A stretch of DNA of 41,855 nucleotides from Streptomyces sparsogenes. Lineage in GTDB: Bacteria; Actinomycetota; Actinomycetes; Streptomycetales; Streptomycetaceae. Numbering within the stretch: position 1 is the stretch's first letter; each line of letters starts with the position of its first letter. The notes beneath the pieces are model-generated. The model had not been told where the DNA came from, did not search any database, and saw nothing but the letters and a program-made list of their open reading frames with translations. Positions 24,687 through 33,365 of this stretch are shown one piece after another. The position numbers and the translations under genes are program-made. Where the stretch lies: NCBI RefSeq assembly GCF_001704635.1, contig NZ_MAXF01000036.1, positions 1 to 41,855 of the forward strand. The letters are read 5' to 3'.

Positions 24687-26057
24687 TCACGCGAAGAGCT
24701 TGCCCGGGTTCAGCAGGCCCAGCGGGTCGAAGACCTGCTTGATGCCCCGCTGCATCTCCACGCCCACCGGGCCGAGTTCCCGGGCCAGCCATTCGCGCTT
24801 GAGGACCCCCACCCCGTGCTCCCCCGTGATCGTGCCGCCCAGTTCGAGGCCAAGCGCCATGATCTCGTCGAAGGACTCCCGCGCGCGCCGTGACTCGTCC
24901 GGGTCCGAGGCGTCGAAGCAGACGGTGGGGTGGGTGTTGCCGTCGCCGGCGTGGGCGACGACGCCGATGGTCAGGCCGTACTTCTCGGCGATCGCGGCGG
25001 TCCCGTCGATCATCGCGGCGAGCCGTGAGCGCGGGACGCAGACGTCGTCGATCATCGTGACGCCCTTGACCGCCTCCAGGGCCGGGAGGGTCAGCCGGCG
25101 GGCCTGGAGCAGCAGATCGGACTCGGCGGCGTCCTCGGCCGGGACGACCTCGGTGGCTCCGGCGGCGGTGCACAGCTCGCCGACGGCGGCGAGGTCGGCT
25201 GCCGGGTCGGGGGTGTCGAAGGCGGCCAGGAGGAGGGCTTCGGTGGTGTCCGGGAGGCCCATGTTGGCCAGGGCGTTGACCGCGTGGACGCTGGTGCGGT
25301 CCATGAGTTCGAGCAGCGAGGGGGTGTGTCCGCGCTCCATGATCTGGCAGATGGCGTCGCTGGCGGTCGCCGTGGAGGGGAACTCGGCGGCGAGGACGAG
25401 CTGCTCGGGCGGGGCGGGCTTGAGGGCGAGCACGGCGCGGACGACGATGCCGAGGCTGCCCTCGGAGCCGACGAACAGCCGGGTCAGGTCGTAGCCGGCG
25501 ACGCCCTTGGCGGTGCGGCGGCCGGTCTTCAGCAGGCGGCCGTCGGCGAGGACGACGTCCAGGCCCAGCACGTATTCGGCGGTGACGCCGTACTTCACGC
25601 AGCACAGGCCGCCGGAGGCGGTGCCGATGTTGCCACCGATGGTGCACTGCTCCCAACTGGAGGGGTCCGGCGGGTAGTACAGGCCGCGCTCCATGACGGC
25701 GCGCGACAGGACGGCGTTGACCACGCCCGGCTCCACGACCGCGATCCGGTCCACCGGGTTGATCTCCAGGATCCGGTCCATCTTCACGAGGGAGAGGACG
25801 ATGCAGCCGTCGGACGCGTTGGCGGCCCCTGACAGGCCCGTACGAGCGCCCTGCGGCACGACCGGGACGCGCAGGCGGGTCGCGGTGCGCATCACGTGCT
25901 GCACCTGCTCGACGCTGCGCGGGAGGACGACGACGGCCGGGGTGCCCGCCTCGCAGAAGCTCGCCATGTCGTTGGCGTACGAGCCCATGACGTCGGGGTC
26001 GGTCACGACGGCCTCGGAGGGGAGGCCCTCCCGCAGCGTTTCGATCAGGTCAGCCAT
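24687..26057 (-). CDS. FAD-linked oxidase, GlcD/D-lactate dehydrogenase type
   Basis: The 456-residue flavoenzyme has an N-terminal PCMH-type FAD-binding domain (VVVLPRSVEQVQHVMRTA, PVVPQGARTGLSGAA, VEPGVVNAVLS, YPPDPSSWEQCTIGGNIGT, LFVGSEGSLGIV) and a C-terminal oxidase domain with the metal-site phrases AHAGDGNTHP and TGEHGVGVLKR. Such enzymes oxidise D-2-hydroxy acids such as glycolate, D-lactate or 2-hydroxyglutarate. Partner subunits GlcE/GlcF are not adjacent, which favours a single-subunit enzyme. The protein ends normally at LLNPGKLF. ATG 26057 has GGAG two bases upstream, rather close. It lies downstream of hppD on the same strand, with a doubtful small ORF between; substrate uncertain. 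Confidence 0.92.
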   Translation of the reverse strand: MADLIETLREGLPSEAVVTDPDVMGSYANDMASFCEAGTPAVVVLPRSVEQVQHVMRTATRLRVPVVPQGARTGLSGAANASDGCIVLSLVKMDRILEINPVDRIAVVEPGVVNAVLSRAVMERGLYYPPDPSSWEQCTIGGNIGTASGGLCCVKYGVTAEYVLGLDVVLADGRLLKTGRRTAKGVAGYDLTRLFVGSEGSLGIVVRAVLALKPAPPEQLVLAAEFPSTATASDAICQIMERGHTPSLLELMDRTSVHAVNALANMGLPDTTEALLLAAFDTPDPAADLAAVGELCTAAGATEVVPAEDAAESDLLLQARRLTLPALEAVKGVTMIDDVCVPRSRLAAMIDGTAAIAEKYGLTIGVVAHAGDGNTHPTVCFDASDPDESRRARESFDEIMALGLELGGTITGEHGVGVLKREWLARELGPVGVEMQRGIKQVFDPLGLLNPGKLFA

Positions 26058-26169
26058 GGCTCCAGATTCGCACCCGGCGGTCCGGGAGGGAAGATCGGCG
26101 TGGCCGGGCGACCCACCGGGCGACCTGCCGTGGACCTGCCCGGCGAAGCCCGGGGGCGGGTGTGCCGGG

Positions 26170-26370
26170 CTACGGCTGTTCCTGAGGCGTCAGGGCGGGC
26201 AGCTCCCGGGGGTCGCCCTCGATGGGGGGTGTCTCGCCCCCGGCCGCGTCGGGCGCGGGGACGGCGAGCACTCCCAACGCCCCCGACGCGGCCGCCTTTC
26301 CTCCTGCCAGGGCGAACCTATTTCTGGTCAGCCGCCCCTTCGCATAGATGCCTTGCACGTCTTGCGCCAT
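26170..26370 (-). CDS. Doubtful small protein, 66 residues
   Basis: An open frame from ATG 26370 would encode a 66-residue protein with a basic start (MAQDVQGIYAKGRLTRNRFA), a Gly/Ala-rich middle that could be a weak hydrophobic segment (GGKAAASGALGVLAV) and an acidic Pro-rich end. I do not recognise it. In favour: the region upstream is AT-richer than average, as if it held a promoter, and the frame lies between two same-strand genes. Against: no clear ribosome site (only GGGG close by) and modest codon bias. An upstream in-frame start at 26421 would add 17 residues. Confidence 0.35.
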   Translation of the reverse strand: MAQDVQGIYAKGRLTRNRFALAGGKAAASGALGVLAVPAPDAAGGETPPIEGDPRELPALTPQEQP

Positions 26371-26444
26371 TCGAACCCCAACAACTCCCCATACACCACA
26401 TGGCGTTGTAACGGATAGCAACGCGCCGAGTGTAGACGGTCCGA

Positions 26445-26468
26445 AGTTCGTAACAGCTTTAGTTCGTA
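26445..26468. promoter_or_regulatory. Direct repeat AGTTCGTA, 16-bp spacing
   Basis: AGTTCGTA occurs at 26445-26452 and 26461-26468, in the AT-richer gap after hppD. Nearby, CGTTG and CAACG (about 26404-26423) form a small inverted pair. These could be operator half-sites for the small ORF or the oxidase gene. Confidence 0.3.
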
Positions 26469-26515
26469 CTTTCTCGCAAGGGGCACGCGAGGGGCTGGGG
26501 GGGGTGGGGCGGCGG

Positions 26516-27691
<1,176 letters not shown>

Positions 27692-27785
27692 TCACTCAGG
27701 ATGCGCAATAGTTCGCTGATTTGCTGGGCAACCTGCCTAGCCATTCCGGCATTCCGTCGAGCATTCTGTACACAGTGACCACCCT

Positions 27786-27818
27786 CACAGCACTCGCACA
27801 GCACTCGGACAGCACTCG
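27786..27818 (+). repeat. Three tandem 11-bp repeats upstream of the Lrp gene
   Basis: CACAGCACTCG repeats at 27786-27796 and 27797-27807, and GACAGCACTCG at 27808-27818. The 11-bp period places each copy on the same face of the helix, and the array ends just before the GGAGG ribosome site of the Lrp regulator. It is well placed for autoregulation or for control of the divergent hppD promoter. Confidence 0.75.
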
Positions 27819-27832
27819 CACCGGAGGCCGCC

Positions 27833-28300
27833 TTGGGGATCGACCGACTCGACGCCCGACTGATCGAACTGCTCGCCGAGGAGCCCCGGATCGGCGTGCT
27901 GGAGGCATCGCGCCGGCTCGGCGTCGCGCGCGGCACGGCGCAGGCGCGGCTGGACCGGCTGCTGGCCCAGGGGGTGATCCGGGGGTTCGGACCCGAGGTG
28001 GACCCGGCGGCGATCGGCTATCCGGTCACCGCGTTCGCGACCCTGGAGATCAAGCAGGGCCAGGGGCCGGACGTCCGCAGCCATCTGGCCGGCGTCCCCG
28101 AGGTGCTGGAGCTGCACACCACCACCGGCCACGGCGACATGCTCTGCCGCCTGGTCGCCCGCTCCAACGCCGATCTCCAGCGGGTGATCGACCGGGTGGT
28201 GGGCTTCGAGGGCATCGTGCGGGCCTCGACGACGATCGTGATGGAAAACCCGGTGCCGCTGCGGATGATTCCGCTGGTCAAGCAGGCGGCGGAGGACTGA
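27833..28300 (+). CDS. Lrp/AsnC family regulator next to hppD
   Basis: The 155-residue protein has an N-terminal winged helix-turn-helix (LDARLIELLAEEPRIGVLEA, SRRLGVARGTAQARLDRLLA) and a C-terminal RAM ligand domain (ATLEIKQGQGPDVRSHLAGV, EVLELHTTTGHGDMLCRLVA, GIVRASTTIVMENPVPLRMI). Family members form octamers that bind several half-sites and sense amino acids or related acids. I start it at TTG 27833 because GGAGG lies six bases upstream and the domain starts directly; no in-frame ATG or GTG precedes it usefully. Divergence from hppD suggests control of tyrosine catabolism by tyrosine, phenylalanine or hydroxyphenylpyruvate, which is inference. The 11-bp repeats upstream are candidate sites. 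Confidence 0.92.
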   Translation: MGIDRLDARLIELLAEEPRIGVLEASRRLGVARGTAQARLDRLLAQGVIRGFGPEVDPAAIGYPVTAFATLEIKQGQGPDVRSHLAGVPEVLELHTTTGHGDMLCRLVARSNADLQRVIDRVVGFEGIVRASTTIVMENPVPLRMIPLVKQAAED

Positions 28301-28322
28301 TCTCGCGACGCAAAGGCTCGGC

Positions 28323-28364
28323 TGCAAAGACTCCCTTGCAACGGAGTCTTTGCAAGATTAGGCT
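28323..28364 (+). promoter_or_regulatory. Operator-promoter of the winged-helix regulator
   Basis: TGCAAAGACTCC (28323-28334) and GGAGTCTTTGCA (28343-28354) are perfect 12-base inverted arms around an eight-base centre. The centre holds TTGCAA (28336-28341), which fits a -35 box; 17 bases later TAGGCT (28359-28364) fits a -10 box. The ATG at 28372 lies seven bases beyond, with no ribosome site, so the transcript is probably leaderless and the regulator probably represses itself. Confidence 0.7.
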
Positions 28365-28371
28365 GCTACCC

Positions 28372-28968
28372 ATGGCCGAGAACGAGAAGCCGCTGCCCGA
28401 CGACGTGCGGGTGCTCGACCCCCGCTCCCTACGCGGACTCGCGCACCCGCTACGGATACGCCTGCTCGGCGCGCTGCGCGAATACGGCCCGGCCACCGCC
28501 TCCCAACTCGCCGACCGGCTCGGCGAGTCCAGCGGCGCCACCAGCTACCACCTGCGACAACTGGCCACGCACGGCTTCGTCGTCGACGACCCGGAGCGCG
28601 GCAAGGGCCGTGAGCGGTGGTGGAAGGCGGCGCAGCGCGCCACGCACGTGGGCGCCGAGGAGATGCTGCACGGCGCGGACCCGTCCCTGCGGGGCGCGAT
28701 GAGCACGCTGCTGCACGAGTGGGCCACCATCCACAGCCAGGAGCTGTCCACCTGGCTCGGCACCTGGCAGGAGTGGCCCGAGGAGTGGCGCCGCGCCTGG
28801 GACATCAGCGACTGGTCCATGCGTCTCACCCCTGAACTCGCCGCCGAGTTGCGCGACAAGGTGCAGAAGCTGATCGAGAGCTACCGCGAGAAGGAAGTCG
28901 ACAAGAGCACCGAGCGCTCGGCCCCCTTCCGTATCCATCTGCACGGTTTCCCGCGCAACAAGGACTGA
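28372..28968 (+). CDS. ArsR-like winged-helix transcriptional regulator
   Basis: A 198-residue regulator with a DNA-binding domain at about residues 12-75 (DPRSLRGLAHPLRIRLLGAL, TASQLADRLGESSGATSYHL, RQLATHGFVVDDPERGKGRE) and a helical C-terminal half rich in Trp (LSTWLGTWQEWPEEWRRAWD), probably for dimerisation or ligand binding. No Cys metal site is seen, so it is not a classical metal sensor. The N-terminus MAENEKPLPDDVRVLDP is typical of Streptomyces members. These regulators often sit beside MFS exporters; here the nearest exporter is 4.6 kb away. The start lies immediately after the promoter and operator described at 28323-28364. The next small gene follows 22 bases after the stop. Confidence 0.92.
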   Translation: MAENEKPLPDDVRVLDPRSLRGLAHPLRIRLLGALREYGPATASQLADRLGESSGATSYHLRQLATHGFVVDDPERGKGRERWWKAAQRATHVGAEEMLHGADPSLRGAMSTLLHEWATIHSQELSTWLGTWQEWPEEWRRAWDISDWSMRLTPELAAELRDKVQKLIESYREKEVDKSTERSAPFRIHLHGFPRNKD

Positions 28969-28990
28969 CCGACCCCTGGGGGAACACACC

Positions 28991-29218
28991 ATGTACGGCG
29001 ACGACATCCATCTGCGGCTGCACCGCATCCGGGCCGAGCGGCTGCGCCACGAGGCCCCGCGCGCCCGCCCGGCCCGCCCGGCCAGCTCACCTCACGCGGC
29101 CCGCCGCGCCCGCCGGCTGCGCAGCCGTCTCGGCTGGACGCTGGTCGAGGTGGGCCTGCGCCTCGCGACCCCCCGCCCCCGGCCGGCGCCACGGCCGGGC
29201 CTCGCGGCCCGGCTGTGA
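28991..29218 (+). CDS. Small Arg-rich protein, 75 residues
   Basis: I do not recognise a domain. The product is strongly basic: a helical start (MYGDDIHLRLHRIRAERLRH) followed by Arg/Pro/Ala stretches (RRARRLRSRLGW) and the end RLATPRPRPAPRPGLAARL. ATG 28991 is preceded by GGGGGAA nine bases upstream, a reasonable ribosome site, and it follows the winged-helix regulator by 22 bases, so both are likely on one transcript. The first 20 residues look like a real conserved helix; the rest could be compositional. It may be a nucleic-acid-binding or membrane-surface peptide; no function can be assigned. Confidence 0.6.
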   Translation: MYGDDIHLRLHRIRAERLRHEAPRARPARPASSPHAARRARRLRSRLGWTLVEVGLRLATPRPRPAPRPGLAARL

Positions 29219-29276
29219 CCGAGGGACCAAGTGACCGAGGGGCCGAGGACAGCCATTCAGCCGGGGGAAAACCCGC

Positions 29277-30065
29277 TCAGCAGTGCGGCACCGTGCCGCC
29301 CGACTTCAGTGCCACCAGCGCTTTCACCGCGCCCTTGAGCGTGGTGACGGGGATCAGCCGGAGCCCCTTGGGGAGTTCGGCCTTGGCGTCCGAGCACTCC
29401 TCCTTGGGGACCAGGAAGACCGTCGCGCCGTCCCGCCTGGCGGCCTGGGTCTTGAGCGGGACCCCGCCCACCGCGCCCACCTTGCCGTCCGCCGTGATCG
29501 TGCCGGTGCCCGCGATGGTGCGGCCGCCGGTGAGGTCGCCGCCACGGCCGTCGCCGTCGAGCTTGTCGACGATGCCCAGGGAGAAGAGCAGCCCGGCGCT
29601 CGGGCCGCCCACGTCCGCGAGGCTCAGCTTGACCCCGACCTCGCGGGGGGAGCGGTGGAGATAGCCAAGCGCGGCGCTGGTGGCGCTGTTCTGGGACTCC
29701 CGCATCTCCTTGACGTTGTGCGCCTCGATCTCCTTGGTCGTATTGCCGACGGGGTAGACGGAGTCGCGCGGCATCACGGCGCGGTCGGTGTCGAACCAGC
29801 CGCCGATGACGTCCTTCAGCCGGACCGTGGCGTCCGGCCCGGTCGCCACGATCGTCGTCATCCTCAGCTGCCCGGTGGTCTTGCGGGGCTTCGCCTTGGA
29901 GATGCTGATCACCGGCCCGCCCTGGTGGGAGCCGAGGACGTTCACGGTCGAGCCCGGCTCGGCCACCGAGAAGGGCAGCGGGGCGAAGACGGCGACCGCG
30001 AGAAGGGCGAGGACGGGCGCGGAGCAGATCGCGAGGATCCGGGCGCGCGGGGAGACGGCAGGCAT
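29277..30065 (-). CDS. Membrane-anchored S16 (Lon-type) serine protease, YlbL-like
   Basis: The 262-residue protein has one N-terminal membrane segment (ILAICSAPVLALLAVAVFAP) that ends in the family phrase PLPFSVAEPGSTVNVLG. The extracytoplasmic part carries a Lon protease domain with the Ser-Lys dyad: Ser156 in GGPSAGLLFSLG and Lys205 in GAVGGVPLKTQAA. The segment TGGRTIAGTGTITADGKVG is typical of the family. A PDZ domain between the anchor and the protease is either strongly reduced or missing; the protein is shorter than Bacillus YlbL. ATG 30065 places Arg residues just before the helix; ATG 30107 would add 14 residues. It probably acts in envelope protein quality control. It lies 55 bases past the IclR stop on the same strand. 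Confidence 0.88.
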   Translation of the reverse strand: MPAVSPRARILAICSAPVLALLAVAVFAPLPFSVAEPGSTVNVLGSHQGGPVISISKAKPRKTTGQLRMTTIVATGPDATVRLKDVIGGWFDTDRAVMPRDSVYPVGNTTKEIEAHNVKEMRESQNSATSAALGYLHRSPREVGVKLSLADVGGPSAGLLFSLGIVDKLDGDGRGGDLTGGRTIAGTGTITADGKVGAVGGVPLKTQAARRDGATVFLVPKEECSDAKAELPKGLRLIPVTTLKGAVKALVALKSGGTVPHC

Positions 30066-30120
30066 GGATGTGAATCTAGTTGACCGCCGGGGCCCGAGGC
30101 GCGCCACCCCGCGCCGGGTC

Positions 30121-30762
30121 TCAGCGCAGGGCGTCCGCGACCTCGCGGGCCGCGTCCATCACACGCGGGCCCACCCGCTCAGGCACCGCGTCGCAGAGCA
30201 TCACCACGCCCACGCTGCCCTCGATCCCGGTGACCCCGGTCAGCGGCGCGGCGGCGCCGCTCGCGCCCGCTTCCAGCTCACCGTGGGTGAGGACGTAGCC
30301 GGGGTCGTTGGCGTGGCCCGAGCGGGCGGCCAGGATCGCCCGGCCCGCGGCGCCGCGGTCCAGCGGGTGGCGGAAGCCGGCCCGGTAGGCGACGTGGTAG
30401 TCGGTCCAGGTCGGTTCGACGACCGCGACCGCGAGCGCCTCCGTGCCGTCGACCAGGGTGAGGTGCGCGGTGGCGCCGAGGTCGTCGGCGAGGGCGCGCA
30501 GCGCGGGCAGGGCCGCCTCCCGCAGCAGCGGGTGCACCTGGCGGCCGAGTTGCAGCACGCCGAGCCCGACCCGTGCGCGGCCGCCGATGTCACGGCGTAC
30601 GAGGGAGTGCTGCTCGAGCGTGGCCAGCAGGCGGTAGACCACCGTGCGGTTGACGCCGAGCTTGTTGGACAGCTCGGTCACGGTCAGCCCGTGGTCGGTG
30701 TCGGCCAGCAGTTTGAGGACGCGCAGTCCCCGGTCGAGCGTCTGGGAGGTCTCCGCGGTCAC
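30121..30762 (-). CDS. IclR family transcriptional regulator
   Basis: The 213-residue regulator has an N-terminal winged helix-turn-helix (TLDRGLRVLKLLADTDHGLT, VTELSNKLGVNRTVVYRLLA, TLEQHSLVRRD) and an IclR effector domain (EAALPALRALADDLGATAHL, AYRAGFRHPLDRGAAGRAIL, PLTGVTGIEGSVGVVM). GTG 30762 is chosen because GGAGGAGG lies just upstream; the longer frame is Arg-rich noise. The effector domain is shorter than average for IclR proteins. A 7-codon ORF (ATG 30782) containing the ribosome site ends in a TGA overlapping the start codon as GTGA. It may control the S16 protease downstream or an unlinked pathway. A 13-bp palindrome, TCCGCT-C-AGCGGA, lies at 30925-30937. Confidence 0.9.
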   Translation of the reverse strand: MTAETSQTLDRGLRVLKLLADTDHGLTVTELSNKLGVNRTVVYRLLATLEQHSLVRRDIGGRARVGLGVLQLGRQVHPLLREAALPALRALADDLGATAHLTLVDGTEALAVAVVEPTWTDYHVAYRAGFRHPLDRGAAGRAILAARSGHANDPGYVLTHGELEAGASGAAAPLTGVTGIEGSVGVVMLCDAVPERVGPRVMDAAREVADALR

Positions 30763-30924
30763 GACGCCCCCTCCTCCGTCATGAGTGGCGGCTCTTCGAG
30801 GAGGGCGCCGCCGGTCCCGACGGCGGCGCGCCAGAGGCCGCCGGTCGTGGTCGCACGCACCGGCCGCGCTCCGCGGCGGCGCTGCCACGGGGCGTGTGCG
30901 TTGGCCGGAACGGTAGCGAGCCGG

Positions 30925-30937
30925 TCCGCTCAGCGGA
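30925..30937. promoter_or_regulatory. 13-bp palindrome upstream of the IclR gene
   Basis: TCCGCT-C-AGCGGA is perfectly symmetric about one base; a further half-site, AGCGGAA, lies at 30957-30963. Size and symmetry suit IclR dimers, but the distance of about 165 bases to the start codon is long. No clear -10 was found. Confidence 0.35.
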
Positions 30938-30965
30938 AGAGTTTGTCCATAATCCGAGCGGAACT

Positions 30966-31086
30966 TCCTGGTCGCCTCCTCGGCGCGGCCACCTCATCGC
31001 CCGGTCACCCCCTCCGCACGGCCGCCCCATGGCCTGGTCACCTCGCGGTACCCCACCCGCGCGGCCACCCATGGCCTGGTCACCTC
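30966..31086. repeat. Degenerate direct repeats at the 3' end of the helicase gene
   Basis: On the minus strand, GAGGTGACCAGGCCATGGG occurs exactly twice (31068-31086 and 31026-31044, period 42 bases), followed by two decayed copies at a period near 33 bases (about 30966-31010), each with a GCGGCC-rich second half. The first copy contains the helicase stop codon, so the array looks like repeated duplication of the gene's last bases into the untranslated region. Confidence 0.7.
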
Positions 31087-32879
31087 ATCCGCGTGGCCCA
31101 CTCCCGGACCTTCTTGATCCGCTCCCGGATCTGCCCGGCCGTCGCCTCCGCGCTCGGCGGCCCGCCGCACACCCGGCGCAGCTCGGTGTGGATCACCCCG
31201 TGGGGCTTGCCGCTCTGGTGGACGTACGCCCCCACCAGGGAGTTGAGCTCCTTGCGCAGCTCGAGCAGCTCCTTGTGGGTGACCACCGGCCGCCGCTCCG
31301 CTGGGAGTTCCAGCAGGTCGGCCTCCGTGTCCGGCTTCTTGCGGCTGTGCGCGATCTGCCGCGCCTGCCGCCGCTGGAGCAGCAGTTGCACCTGGTCGGG
31401 CTCCAGCAGCCCGGGGATGCCGAGGTAGTCCTGCTCCTCCTCGCTGCCCGGGTGGGCCTGCATGCCGAACTCGGCACCGTCGTAGAGCACCCGGTCGAAG
31501 ACCGCGTCCGACTCCAGTGCCTCGAAGGGCAGCGTGTCCTGCTCGCCGGTGTCCTCGTCCTGCTGCTTCTCGGCCTCCTGGAGGAGCTTCTCCTCCTCGG
31601 CGTACGGGTTCTCCTCCTCGCCCTCCTTCTTGGGCTTGTCGAGGACGTGGTCGCGCTCGACCTCCATCTCGTTCGCGAAGCCGAGCAGCATGGGGATGGT
31701 GGGCAGGAAGACGGAGGCCGTCTCGCCGCGCCGCCGGGACCGTACGAAACGGCCGACGGCCTGCGCGAAGAACAGCGGGGTGGAGATGGTGGTCGCGTAG
31801 ACGCCGACGGCCAGGCGCGGCACGTCCACGCCCTCCGACACCATCCGCACCGCGACCATCCAGCGGTCGTCGGAGTGGCTGAAGTCCTCGATGCGCTGGG
31901 AGGCCCCCGAGTCGTCGGACAGCACGACGGTGGCCTTGGTGCCGGTGATCTCGCGGATGAGCTTGGCGTACGCGCGCGCCGAGTCCTGGTCGGTCGCGAT
32001 GACGAGCGCGCCCGCGTCCGGGATGGACTTGCGGACCTCGGTGAGCCGCTGGTCGGCGGCGCGCAGCACATTGGGCATCCAGTCGCCGCGCGGGTCGAGC
32101 GCGGTGCGCCAGGCCTGCGAGACGGCGTCCTTGGTCATCGGCTCGCCCAGCCGGGCCTCGAGCTCGTCGCCCGCCTTGGTCCGCCAGCGCATGTTGCCGC
32201 TGTAGGAGAGGAAGATCACCGGCCGGACGACACCGTCGTTCAGCGCGCTGCCGTAGCCGTACGTGTAGTCGGCGGCCGACCGCCGGATGCCGTCGTTCCC
32301 CTCCTCGTAGGCGACGAAGGGGATCGGGTTGGTGTCGGACCGGAAGGGGGTGCCGGTCAGCGCCAGCCGCCGGGTCGCCGGCTCGAACGCCTCCAGGCAG
32401 GCCTCGCCCCACGACTTGGAGTCGCCGGCGTGGTGGATCTCGTCCAGGATGACCAGCGTCTTGCGCTGCTCACAGCGGTTGCGGTGCAGCATCGGCCGCA
32501 CGCCGACGCCCGCGTAGGTGACGGCGACGCCGTGGTACTCCCGCCCGAGGGGCCCGGCGCTGTACTCCGGGTCCAGCTTGATCCCTATCCGGGCCGCGGC
32601 CTCCGCCCACTGCTTCTTCAGGTGCTCGGTCGGCGCCACGACCGTCACCTGCTGCACGACGTGGTGGTGCAGCAGCCAGGAGGCGAGCGTCAGCGCGAAG
32701 GTGGTCTTGCCGGCGCCGGGCGTGGCGACCGCGAGGAAGTCGCGGGGCTGCTCCTGGATGTACTTCTCCATCGCGCCCTGCTGCCAGGCGCGCAGCTTGC
32801 TCGCGGTGCCCCAGGGGGCGCGGCCGGGGAAGGCGGGCGAGAGGTGATGGCTGGTGGTGGAGGAGGCGGTAGTAGTCAC
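31080..32879 (-). CDS. DEAD/DEAH box superfamily 2 helicase
   Basis: A 599-residue ATP-dependent nucleic acid motor. Motif I is ATPGAGKTT (Lys58), motif Ia VVAPTEHLKKQW, motif II DEIHH (about 146-150), motif III ALTGTPFRSD, and the C-terminal RecA-like domain has GALVIATDQDSARAYAKLI, VRMVSEGVDVPRLAVGVY and motif VI QAVGRFVRSRRRG. After it comes a long acidic insertion (GEEENPYAEEEKLLQEAEKQ) and a helical tail. The pattern resembles the restriction-type or XPB-like helicases that many Streptomyces carry alone; no methylase or nuclease partner is adjacent. GTG 32879 follows GGAG; ATG 32945 in frame would add 22 residues. The role, probably in DNA repair or RNA metabolism, is unresolved. Confidence 0.9.
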   Translation of the reverse strand: MTTTASSTTSHHLSPAFPGRAPWGTASKLRAWQQGAMEKYIQEQPRDFLAVATPGAGKTTFALTLASWLLHHHVVQQVTVVAPTEHLKKQWAEAAARIGIKLDPEYSAGPLGREYHGVAVTYAGVGVRPMLHRNRCEQRKTLVILDEIHHAGDSKSWGEACLEAFEPATRRLALTGTPFRSDTNPIPFVAYEEGNDGIRRSAADYTYGYGSALNDGVVRPVIFLSYSGNMRWRTKAGDELEARLGEPMTKDAVSQAWRTALDPRGDWMPNVLRAADQRLTEVRKSIPDAGALVIATDQDSARAYAKLIREITGTKATVVLSDDSGASQRIEDFSHSDDRWMVAVRMVSEGVDVPRLAVGVYATTISTPLFFAQAVGRFVRSRRRGETASVFLPTIPMLLGFANEMEVERDHVLDKPKKEGEEENPYAEEEKLLQEAEKQQDEDTGEQDTLPFEALESDAVFDRVLYDGAEFGMQAHPGSEEEQDYLGIPGLLEPDQVQLLLQRRQARQIAHSRKKPDTEADLLELPAERRPVVTHKELLELRKELNSLVGAYVHQSGKPHGVIHTELRRVCGGPPSAEATAGQIRERIKKVREWATRMR

Positions 32880-32984
32880 GGTCTCCGTCGGGCTGGATCG
32901 GCGGGGGTTGGAGGACCGCGTCAGCCTACCGGTGCCGTCCTTCACGCTTGGGGGCTACGCCCCCGGACCACCCGGAGGTGGGAT

Positions 32985-33365
32985 TCAGCTCACACCGGGC
33001 GCCGTGAACCGGGCCAGCCCCTCCGCGATCTTCGGTACGTCCAGTTCACCCTGGCAGACGGACAGGACGAATCTCTCCGCCTCGTCGACATCGAAGTCCG
33101 CGCTGAGCGGATGACCGTTGATGTGGAGGAAGACCCAGGTGGCGTACCAGGAGAGGCGCTTGTTGCCGTCCACGAGGGCGTGGTTGCGGGCCAGCGACTC
33201 CATGAGCGCCGCGGCCTTCTGCCAGACGTCCGGGTAGGCGTCTTGCCCGAAGACGCTCGCCTGAGGCCGGGCCAGGGCCGACTCCAGCAGGCCGTAGTCG
33301 CGCACTTCGCTCTCCCCGAGCCGCTCGGCGAGGTTCAGCAGCTCGGGAAGCGTGAGGTAGTGCAT
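32985..33365 (-). CDS. Doc-type toxin (Fic fold kinase/AMPylase)
   Basis: The 126-residue protein is a death-on-curing type toxin. The active loop is HALVDGNKR (residues 62-70), where the Lys-Arg end fits Doc, which phosphorylates EF-Tu, rather than the Gly-Arg of AMPylating Fic proteins. The start MHYLTLPELLNLAERLGE and the helix after the loop (LSWYATWVFLHINGHPLSAD) match the family, and the length is typical. Its ATG shares one base with the stop of the antitoxin gene (TGATG), so the two are coupled. Activity on EF-Tu is inferred from the motif. No ribosome site of its own is needed. Confidence 0.92.
   Translation of the reverse strand: MHYLTLPELLNLAERLGESEVRDYGLLESALARPQASVFGQDAYPDVWQKAAALMESLARNHALVDGNKRLSWYATWVFLHINGHPLSADFDVDEAERFVLSVCQGELDVPKIAEGLARFTAPGVS

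Noticed and set aside
27721..28371. Long N-terminal extension of the winged-helix regulator
   Set aside because: The frame is open but runs through the Lrp gene and the operator; the promoter and domain start point to ATG 28372.
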